DNA from: Sphingomonas hylomeconis
GTDB taxonomy: Bacteria > Pseudomonadota > Alphaproteobacteria > Sphingomonadales > Sphingomonadaceae
NCBI RefSeq assembly: GCF_025370105.1
Contig: NZ_JANQBK010000001.1
Coordinates: 372,001 to 436,000 of the forward strand
DNA: 64,000 nucleotides
Direction: 5' to 3'
How positions within the stretch are numbered: position 1 is the stretch's first letter; every line of letters begins with the position of its first letter. The notes beneath the pieces are model-generated. The model was not told the origin of the DNA and searched no databases. It worked only from the letters and a program-made list of their open reading frames with translations. This document shows, piece by piece, positions 7,318 through 14,000 of the stretch. The position numbers and the translations under genes are program-made.

Positions 7318-9789
7318 TCAGAACTTCACGCCGACCCGCGCGTAATAATAGCCGCCATAGGCGCCGAACGGCGAGTTCGAACCGTAGATCGAGCTGCCGA
7401 TCGTGTTGGGAACGGTGTTCTTGTCGGGATAGACGTCGAACAGATTGTACGCGCCGACCGACAGGCGCGTCTTTTCGGTGATGTCGTAGCCGAGCTCAAC
7501 ATCGGTAACCCACTTCGCGCCATAGCTCTGGTCGGATGACGGCGTGTTGTTGAGCAGCTGGAAGCCGCCATAGCGCGTCTCCTTGACGTTCGCGCTGAAC
7601 CCACCAAGGTTCCAGTCGAGGCCGAGGATCACCTTGTCCTTGGGCGTGCCCACCGTGAAGTAGCCTTGCGTCTGGCGGTCGAACAACGTCAGCCCGAGGC
7701 CCGACAGCTGCGCCGGCGTCGCGGCGATGCGGCGGATCTTCGTCTCGTTGTGATTGTACCCGACGGTCGCGCGGAACTGCCCGAACGAGTCGAACGCAAA
7801 GCTGTAGGCACCCACCACATCGATGCCGCGGGTGCGCGTGTCGATGGCGTTGGTGAAGAAGCGCACGAACTGTTCGCCGGAGAAGCCGTTGGCGCGCAGG
7901 ATGGCGCGGACGCCCGCGCTGGACAGGAGACCGGTCAGCGTGATGCGGTCGTCAATGTCGATCTGGTAGGCATCGACCGTGAGCGAGAGCGCGCGGGCCG
8001 GAGTGAGCGCGAAGCCCAGGCTGTAGTTGCGCGACCGCTCGGGCTTGAGCGGCGCGGCGCCGAGCGCCAGCGCGATCGGCGATCCGGTGCGGACGATCTT
8101 CGATTCGATCAGCTGATAGGCGCCGCCGACAAGATTGAACTGGGTGGAGGTCTGCGCATAGGCCTGCTGCGCCAGCGACGGCGAGCGGAAGCCGTTGGAG
8201 ATCGCGCCGCGCAGGTTGAGCCAGTCGGAGACCTTGTAGCGTGCCGATGCCTTGCCGCTCCACACGTCGCCCGAGCTGTCGTCGTAGGTCTCGTACCGCA
8301 CCGCGCCGGTGAGCAGGAAGCGATCGGTGACGTCGAGGGCGAGATCGCCATAGACCGCGCCGACGTTGCGCTTGATGCTGGCGGCATCCGCCGGCGTCAC
8401 GATGACGGCGCCTTGCGCGCCGACCGCGCCGGGCTGACCGGCGAGCGGCGTGCCGGCGGGATAGCGATAGCCGCCATTGCTATAGGCCGCGGGATCGAGC
8501 GCCTTGGTGACATAGGATTCGTAGCGATATTCGGCGCCGGTCGAGACCTGCAGGTTCCGCCCGAAGACCGAATAGGCGCGGGTGAAATCGAGATTGTTGG
8601 TCCACTGGTCGAACGCCGCGCTGAACGTCTTGAACTCGGTCGGGCTCGCCGCGCCGAGCGAGGCGTTGAGCGAGTTCTCCGCGCCGTTCTCGGTGAAATC
8701 GCGGCCATAGGTGCTGCTGAGATCGACATTCCACGAACCGATCGTGCCGCGCAGGCCACCGGTTACCTGGAAATCGGTTTCCTTGAGCGTGTAGAACGGC
8801 GCGAAGCCGTCCGGGTAGATCGCGATGATGTCGCTGGTCGAATTGGGCTTGCGGCCGGCCTGGCCGACCCGCGCCTCGCGATAGCCGGCAGTCGCGGTCG
8901 CATAGGCCTCGACATTGCCGATCTCATACTTGCCGTTGAGTGCACCCTCGACCGAGCGAAGTCGCGGCAGGCCGCCTTGGTAAAGCCGGCGGTTGACGGT
9001 TGCCTCGCGAGGGTCGGGGGCGCCGTTGACCGGGAAATAGAAGTTGCCGGTGAGATCGCTGTTGCGCACCGTGGCGTTCTGCGACTTGCCCTGCAGCGAC
9101 ACGACCAATGACCCACGATCGCCCAGCGCGAAGCCGTGCGACACCTGCGCCTGGATCGTCTCGCCATCGCTGCCATTGACGCCGTCCTTGTAGCGCTGTC
9201 CTGCTTCGATGCTGGCATTGCCGCCGGATGCGTTGCTCTTGAGGATGATGTTGATCACCCCGGCGATCGCGTCCGAGCCATATTGCGCTGCGGCACCGTC
9301 GCGCAGCACTTCGATCCGCTCGATCGCGCTGGCCGGGATCTGGTCCAGATCCACCGGGTTGCCGCCGGCCGAGACATTGCCCGAATTGAGATTGATCAGC
9401 GCGCTGTTGTGGCGGCGCTTGCCGTTGACCAGCACCAGCACGTGCACGCCGGACAGGCCACGCAGGCCAGCGGGGCGCGCGACGCTGTCAAACGAGGAAC
9501 TGCCGACCTGCTGTGCCTGGAACGAGGGGACGAGCTGGCTGAGCACATCGCGCAGCTGCATGCTGCCGGCGAGGCGGGCGAGCTGCTCGCCGCCGATCAC
9601 GTCGATCGGGGTCGGGCTGGAGGTCACGGTGCGTGGCTGGCCGCGCGAGCCGGTGACGACGATGTCGCCGCCCGTTTGGTCTGCCTCGGCCGTCTCCGGC
9701 GTGTCGGCAACCGGCGCCTCCTGCGCCATCACAGGGGTGGCAAGGACGATTGCGGCGAGCGCCGTGGTAAGGAGATACTGGCTTTTCAT
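7318..9789 (-). CDS. TonB-dependent receptor
   Basis: Outer-membrane beta-barrel receptor of 823 residues for TonB/ExbBD-driven uptake. A signal peptide (MKSQYLLTTALAAIVLATPVMAQ) is followed by an acidic stretch and GGDIVVTGSRG, the usual start of the plug region. The plug contains LVLVNGKRRHNSALINL and RIEVLRDGAAAQYGSDAIAGVINI. The barrel ends in an aromatic C-terminus (YYARVGVKF), as needed for BAM assembly. It is the last gene of the long minus-strand hydrolase cluster, 76 bases after the lyase gene, so it probably imports the substrate of that cluster. No cobalamin or iron riboswitch or Fur-like box was noticed upstream, which fits an organic ligand better than iron; that part is inference. 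Confidence 0.95.
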   Translation of the reverse strand: MKSQYLLTTALAAIVLATPVMAQEAPVADTPETAEADQTGGDIVVTGSRGQPRTVTSSPTPIDVIGGEQLARLAGSMQLRDVLSQLVPSFQAQQVGSSSFDSVARPAGLRGLSGVHVLVLVNGKRRHNSALINLNSGNVSAGGNPVDLDQIPASAIERIEVLRDGAAAQYGSDAIAGVINIILKSNASGGNASIEAGQRYKDGVNGSDGETIQAQVSHGFALGDRGSLVVSLQGKSQNATVRNSDLTGNFYFPVNGAPDPREATVNRRLYQGGLPRLRSVEGALNGKYEIGNVEAYATATAGYREARVGQAGRKPNSTSDIIAIYPDGFAPFYTLKETDFQVTGGLRGTIGSWNVDLSSTYGRDFTENGAENSLNASLGAASPTEFKTFSAAFDQWTNNLDFTRAYSVFGRNLQVSTGAEYRYESYVTKALDPAAYSNGGYRYPAGTPLAGQPGAVGAQGAVIVTPADAASIKRNVGAVYGDLALDVTDRFLLTGAVRYETYDDSSGDVWSGKASARYKVSDWLNLRGAISNGFRSPSLAQQAYAQTSTQFNLVGGAYQLIESKIVRTGSPIALALGAAPLKPERSRNYSLGFALTPARALSLTVDAYQIDIDDRITLTGLLSSAGVRAILRANGFSGEQFVRFFTNAIDTRTRGIDVVGAYSFAFDSFGQFRATVGYNHNETKIRRIAATPAQLSGLGLTLFDRQTQGYFTVGTPKDKVILGLDWNLGGFSANVKETRYGGFQLLNNTPSSDQSYGAKWVTDVELGYDITEKTRLSVGAYNLFDVYPDKNTVPNTIGSSIYGSNSPFGAYGGYYYARVGVKF

Positions 9790-9865
9790 GGTGTTTCCCT
9801 TTCGGCGCCTGGCGCCACTATGTCCGTGTTCCCTGGATGCGGCCGCCTCGTACGGGCAACTCGCG

Positions 9866-11101
9866 TCACGCTGCGGTCATTTCCTGTTTCTGTTCTGATA
9901 GGCTTGCTGTCGCGGCGAAGGCATCGAGCCCGCGGCGCAGATCGGCGATGAGGTCCTGCGGGTGCTCGAGCCCGACATGCAACCTGAGCATCGGACCGGA
10001 ACGGCGTACCATATGGGCGCGCTTGGCGAGTTGCGCGTCGCACGGGATGACCAGGCTTTCGAATCCGCCCCAGGAATAGCCCAGGCCGAACAGTTCGAGC
10101 GTGTCGAGCAGCGCGTCGACCGCACGGCCATCACCATCCAGCGTAAAGCTGAGCAGGCCGCAGGCGCCGCTGAAATCGCGCGACCACAGCGCATGGCCCG
10201 GATCGCCCGGCAGCGCGGGGCACAGCAGGTCGATCACTTCTGGCTGCTGCGCCAGCCAGGCGGCAACGGTCAGCATTGCCGCGCCGTGCAGCGCCAGCCG
10301 GGCATGAAGCGTGCGCAGACCCCGCAGCGCGAGATAGGCGTCGTCGGGCGACACGGCCCAGCCGATCTCGTGCGCACTGGTCGCCAGCGCCGCGGCGGCT
10401 GGCCCGCGCGCGGCGGCCATGCCCATGAACACGTCGGAATGGCCGCAGACATATTTGGTCAGCGATTGTACGCTGACATCGACGTGATGATCGAGCGGCT
10501 TGAACAGCACGCCAGCGGCATAGGTGTTGTCGATCAGCGTCATCACACCGTGGGCGCGTGCCATGGCGGCGATCGAAGGCACGTCCTGCATGTCGAGCGT
10601 CAGCGAACCCGGGCTTTCCAGCACGATCAGCCGCGTCGCCGGGGTGATCATCGACGCGATCTCGTCGGCACTGGCGGTGGGCGGGAAATAGCGCGTCGTG
10701 ACGCCGAAGCGCGCCATCGTACCGACGAGGAAACGGCGGGTGGGATTGTAGATCGTATCGACCGCCAGCACCTCGTCCCCGGCACCGGTCAGCGCCTGGA
10801 TCGCGCCGGTCAGTGCGGCGAGACCGGATGGATAGAGCTGTACGTCTTCGGCATGCTCAAGGACGCATAAGGCGGTACGCAGGGCGTCCTGCGTGGCAAG
10901 GCCGCCGCGACCATAGGTAGGCGTGGTCGCGGCTGAAAACTGCTTGCTATCCGCCAGCAATACCGTTGACCCACGCTGGATCGAGGGCGCCGGGGTGCGC
11001 GATGCCGGACCGGCGGCTTGGCCACCGTGAATCATCTGTGTCGTCTCATGGCGTAGGGGCATCAGTGTGTCGGTATCCGGTGCAGCGTGGCTGTGGCGCA
11101 T
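9866..11101 (-). CDS. metC: PLP-dependent cystathionine beta-lyase family protein
   Basis: Fold-type I PLP enzyme of the Cys/Met metabolism family, 411 residues. It likely performs beta-elimination of cystathionine or a related S-substituted cysteine. The PLP lysine is in SLTKYVCGHSDVFMG, the cofactor-binding turn is YPSGLAALTGAI, and IDNTYAAGVLF carries the ring-stacking Asp region. LFGLGYSWGGFESL near the C-terminus matches beta-lyases better than gamma-lyases. An internal ATG at 11062 is an alternative start. It follows the Lrp gene by 103 bases, a gap that may hold its own promoter or operator, and precedes the TonB receptor. Its place in a hydrolase cluster suggests it cleaves a thioether released from the imported compound rather than serving methionine synthesis. 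Confidence 0.85.
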   Translation of the reverse strand: MRHSHAAPDTDTLMPLRHETTQMIHGGQAAGPASRTPAPSIQRGSTVLLADSKQFSAATTPTYGRGGLATQDALRTALCVLEHAEDVQLYPSGLAALTGAIQALTGAGDEVLAVDTIYNPTRRFLVGTMARFGVTTRYFPPTASADEIASMITPATRLIVLESPGSLTLDMQDVPSIAAMARAHGVMTLIDNTYAAGVLFKPLDHHVDVSVQSLTKYVCGHSDVFMGMAAARGPAAAALATSAHEIGWAVSPDDAYLALRGLRTLHARLALHGAAMLTVAAWLAQQPEVIDLLCPALPGDPGHALWSRDFSGACGLLSFTLDGDGRAVDALLDTLELFGLGYSWGGFESLVIPCDAQLAKRAHMVRRSGPMLRLHVGLEHPQDLIADLRRGLDAFAATASLSEQKQEMTAA

Positions 11102-11132
11102 ATCTGTCCCATCAGTGCGCGAATGATCTCAC

Positions 11133-11144
11133 CCGAATTTTCGG
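11133..11144. promoter_or_regulatory. candidate regulator dyad between lrp and the lyase gene
   Basis: The gap between the Lrp regulator gene and the lyase gene contains CCGAATTTTCGG. Its arms CCGAA and TTCGG are perfect and flank an AT-rich centre. AT-rich short dyads are typical of Lrp-family sites, and this one stands about 30-40 bases before the lyase start. One short dyad can arise by chance, so this is a weak call. Confidence 0.25.
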
Positions 11145-11204
11145 ATGCTGCGGGCAGGAATGGGGCGTTCATCCCGTTTATGCGCAAAAGGCGGGATAGA
11201 ATGC

Positions 11205-11687
11205 TCATCGGGCGATTGCCGGCATCGGCAGTGCGGTGGTGTGCTTCAATTCTTCCATCGCGAACGCGGAGCTGACGTCGGTCAGGCGCACCGCGCCGAT
11301 CAGCTTCTTGTACACCGCGTCATAGGCCGCGATGTTGGCGACCTTGAGCTTCATCAGGTAATCGACGTCGCCGGTCATCCGGTACAGTTCGACCACCTCG
11401 GGCATCGATTTGACCACCGCGGCAAAGTCGTTCAGCCAGGTGTCGCTGTGTTCGCTGGTGCGGATGCTGACAAACGCGGTGAGATCGAGCCCCAGCGCGG
11501 CGGCATCGAGCAGCGCGACCCGCCCGGTGATGATGTTCGCTGCCTCCAGCCGCCGCAGCCGACGCCAGCAGCTGTTATGCGACATGTTCACCACCTCGGC
11601 CAAGGCGGCGATCGACAGCGTCGCATCCGTCTGCAGCGCGGAGAGGATGCGGATATCCGCTTCGTCGAGGTTGACGCGCGCTGCCAT
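11205..11687 (-). CDS. Lrp/AsnC family transcriptional regulator
   Basis: A 160-residue Lrp-type regulator with an N-terminal winged HTH (LDEADIRILSALQTDATLSIAALAEVVNMSHNSCWRRL) and a C-terminal RAM/AsnC ligand domain (SMPEVVELYRMTGDVDYLMKLKV). Such proteins sense amino acids, and many control a neighbouring lyase or transporter gene. The ATG shares one base with the RraA-like stop (TGATG), so translation is coupled. The next gene is the cystathionine-lyase homologue, the usual kind of target for regulators of this type. A short dyad lies in the gap between the two genes. Confidence 0.92.
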   Translation of the reverse strand: MAARVNLDEADIRILSALQTDATLSIAALAEVVNMSHNSCWRRLRRLEAANIITGRVALLDAAALGLDLTAFVSIRTSEHSDTWLNDFAAVVKSMPEVVELYRMTGDVDYLMKLKVANIAAYDAVYKKLIGAVRLTDVSSAFAMEELKHTTALPMPAIAR

Positions 11688-12352
11688 CAGACGATCGCGC
11701 CGAGCGGTGGCGACGGCAGGATGTCCGCCAGCAGCGCCCCCTGGTCGAGCGCCGCAAGAATGGTGGTTTCGCGCGCGTGATGCGCTGCCGCGCGATCCAC
11801 GTCGTGTGCCGCTTCCGCGACGGGGAGGCAGACTACGCCGTCGCCGTCGCACAGCAGGATGTCGCCTGGCATGACCACGGCCCCGCCGATCGATACCGGC
11901 GCGTTGAGCCGGCCGCCAAGGCCGATCCGGCGCGTCGTGCGCGCGCTGGTGCCGCGTGCCCAAATCGGCAGGCCGATGGCCCGCAGTTCGGCGATGTCGG
12001 CGACCGGACCGTCGACGACGATCGCCGCCACGCCCCTGGCCAGTGCGGCGCGCGCAACGATGCCGCCGACACAGGCATGGCGGTCGTCGCCGAGCCGGTC
12101 GATCGCCAGCACGTCGCCGGGCCGCAACTGACCCAGCGCATGATGCAGCAACGCGCCGTCAGCGCCGGGCAGCGCCAGCGTCACGGCCGTGCCCGCGACC
12201 GCGGGGCCGATGTGTAGCGGCGCAATCGCGCCGTCGCACATGCCCCACAGGCGCCAATGGCCCAAGGTCGAGGTCTGGATCGCAGCGACGCGCGCGAGCA
12301 GTGCGGGGTCGACCGGTGCCGGCATTGCGCGCAGGTCGTAACTGCCGGTCAT
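11687..12352 (-). CDS. RraA-like protein (HMG/CHA aldolase family), catalytic Arg absent
   Basis: A 221-residue member of the RraA / dimethylmenaquinone methyltransferase-like fold family. The family includes 4-hydroxy-4-methyl-2-oxoglutarate aldolase, oxaloacetate decarboxylase and RNase E inhibitors. Family blocks present are GPAVAGTAVTL, LRPGDVLAIDRLGD and GGIVARAALARGVAAIVVDG. The usual DGxxRD motif, whose Arg binds the substrate carboxylate, reads DGPVAD here, so the Arg is replaced by Ala. The metal-ligand Asp is kept. Catalysis may therefore differ from known aldolases. The ATG overlaps the creatininase-like stop (ATGA) and its own stop overlaps the Lrp start, so it sits firmly within the operon. 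Confidence 0.82.
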   Translation of the reverse strand: MTGSYDLRAMPAPVDPALLARVAAIQTSTLGHWRLWGMCDGAIAPLHIGPAVAGTAVTLALPGADGALLHHALGQLRPGDVLAIDRLGDDRHACVGGIVARAALARGVAAIVVDGPVADIAELRAIGLPIWARGTSARTTRRIGLGGRLNAPVSIGGAVVMPGDILLCDGDGVVCLPVAEAAHDVDRAAAHHARETTILAALDQGALLADILPSPPLGAIV

Positions 12353-13167
12353 GCGGCCGGCGCCGCGGCCGGATCGGTCGGATCGCACCGGCGGAAATGG
12401 CGCAAGAAGCTTGCGACATGATCGGTGGTCCATTCGACGAGCTCCGCGCCGATTGCCGCCGACGCAAAACGTGCGTCACCGTTGCCCACGCCGTTTGCGG
12501 CGACATCGGTCACGTCGAGCGGCAGCTCGACCGGCGCACTGCCAAACATCACGCTGGCGAACTGCCCCTGGGTTGGCAAGCCGAAGGCTGTGCGGCGCGC
12601 GGCCGGCGCGATCCGGTCGGCACGGATCAGATCGGGGGTCAGATGCATCGTCACGGAAGTCAGCGGATCCGCACCATGTCCGCGTGCTGCCGCGGCGTTC
12701 TCGCCATGGAGCCGCTGCCACACCGCGTCCGGCGCGAGCCGCCACAGATTGAGGTTGGGAACGAACAATCCCGTGGCACGGCGCACCTCGTGCGCGACAT
12801 CCGCGATCAGCGGCGCATTGGTGGTGTGGCCGTTGAGAATGACGATGTGGCGGAAGCCGTGATCGGTGAACGCGCCGATCATGTCGCTGAGCACCAGCCG
12901 GAACGTCTCGGCGCGCAATTGCATCCCGCCGGCGATGCCGCGGAAGAATTCGGCATAGCCGAACGGCAAGACCGGCGCGCAGATCGCATCGGCGCGTTCG
13001 GCGGCGGCCAGCGCGATCCGCTCGGCGACGACGAAATCGCCCATCGGTGCGTGCGGCCCCTGCTGCTCCTGGCTGCCCAGCGGCAGGACGATCACCGGGC
13101 CCTCGGCGCGCAGTTCTTCCAGATCGACCCAGCTCAGATCCTGCAGCGCGTGGCGCCGCGCCGTCAT
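12349..13167 (-). CDS. creatininase family protein
   Basis: A 272-residue protein of the creatinine amidohydrolase family. The family contains metal-dependent hydrolases of cyclic amides and formamides (creatininase, the FAPy deformylase ArfB) and the mycofactocin peptidase MftE. Recognised blocks are VIVLPLGSQEQQGPHAPMGD near the N-terminus and GFRHIVILNGHTTNAPLI. The signature EQHG, which supplies a His metal ligand, reads EQQG here, so one canonical ligand is Gln. The downstream Asp and the His of NGH are present. The start overlaps the nitrilase stop (ATGA). Neighbours suggest it opens a ring or cleaves an amide in the cluster substrate. Confidence 0.85.
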   Translation of the reverse strand: MTARRHALQDLSWVDLEELRAEGPVIVLPLGSQEQQGPHAPMGDFVVAERIALAAAERADAICAPVLPFGYAEFFRGIAGGMQLRAETFRLVLSDMIGAFTDHGFRHIVILNGHTTNAPLIADVAHEVRRATGLFVPNLNLWRLAPDAVWQRLHGENAAAARGHGADPLTSVTMHLTPDLIRADRIAPAARRTAFGLPTQGQFASVMFGSAPVELPLDVTDVAANGVGNGDARFASAAIGAELVEWTTDHVASFLRHFRRCDPTDPAAAPAA

Positions 13168-13997
13168 GCCGGCACCCGCACGCCCAGCGCCTTGTTGTGC
13201 GCGACCGGGATCTGCTGACGGACCCGCGCGGTGAGATCGCGGTCGATATGGGCGGTGGCAAAGCCCGTACCGTCCGACACGCGCGCGACCACCTGGCCCC
13301 AGGGATCGACCACCATCGACTGCCCGAACGACTGCCGCTCGCCTGCCGGTGTGTCGTAGCTGCCCCATTGTGCCGCGGCAGCGACCCAGGTCTGCGTTTC
13401 GATCGCGCGGGCGCGGATCAGCGTTTCCCAATGATCCTTGCCGGTCAGCAGCGTGAAGGCGGCGGGGACGGCGATCAGCTCGGCGCCGCGCGCCACGAGC
13501 GCCTGATACAGTTCGGGGAAGCGGATGTCGTAGCAGATCGAGCAGCCGACCGTGACGCCTTCGAGGTCGTACACCACCACGGCATCGCCGGGCTCGATCG
13601 TCGCGGATTCGTGATAGCGTGCGCCGTCCGCCGTGGTCACGTCGAACAGATGGATCTTGCGGTAGCGCGCCGCCTCGCGGCCGTCGCGATCGAACACGAC
13701 GCTGGTGTTGAACGCGCGGCCGGGCGTGGTCGAGCGTTCGTAGAACGAGCCACCGTGGATCCACACGCGATGCTGCCGTGCGAGCGTGGCGAGCAGTTCG
13801 TAGGTCTCGCCGCCGGTCGCCGGCTCCGCCACGCCGGGCGCACCGCCCGATCCGCCGAGCCATTCGCAATGTTCGGGGAGCAGGATCCAGTCCGGCCGAT
13901 CCCGTGCCACCGCACGCTCGACGAGATCGGCGATCGCGCGCAGGTTGGCCGGCTTGTCACCTTGCGAGTTCATCTGGAGGACGCTGGTCTTCAACAT
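13164..13997 (-). CDS. carbon-nitrogen hydrolase (nitrilase superfamily, Nit-like amidase)
   Basis: A 277-residue cytoplasmic amidase of the nitrilase superfamily. The catalytic triad is visible: Glu in LLPEHCEW, Lys in RYRKIHLFD and the nucleophile Cys in SICYDIRFPELY. The RKIHLFD and DIRFPELY blocks resemble the Nit1/Nit2 (omega-amidase, deaminated-glutathione amidase) branch more than aliphatic nitrilases. Likely substrates are short alpha-keto acid amides or similar small amides. It starts 3 bases after the M14 peptidase stop and overlaps the creatininase-like start, so it is an internal operon gene. Confidence 0.92.
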   Translation of the reverse strand: MLKTSVLQMNSQGDKPANLRAIADLVERAVARDRPDWILLPEHCEWLGGSGGAPGVAEPATGGETYELLATLARQHRVWIHGGSFYERSTTPGRAFNTSVVFDRDGREAARYRKIHLFDVTTADGARYHESATIEPGDAVVVYDLEGVTVGCSICYDIRFPELYQALVARGAELIAVPAAFTLLTGKDHWETLIRARAIETQTWVAAAAQWGSYDTPAGERQSFGQSMVVDPWGQVVARVSDGTGFATAHIDRDLTARVRQQIPVAHNKALGVRVPA

Positions 13998-14000
13998 GGA

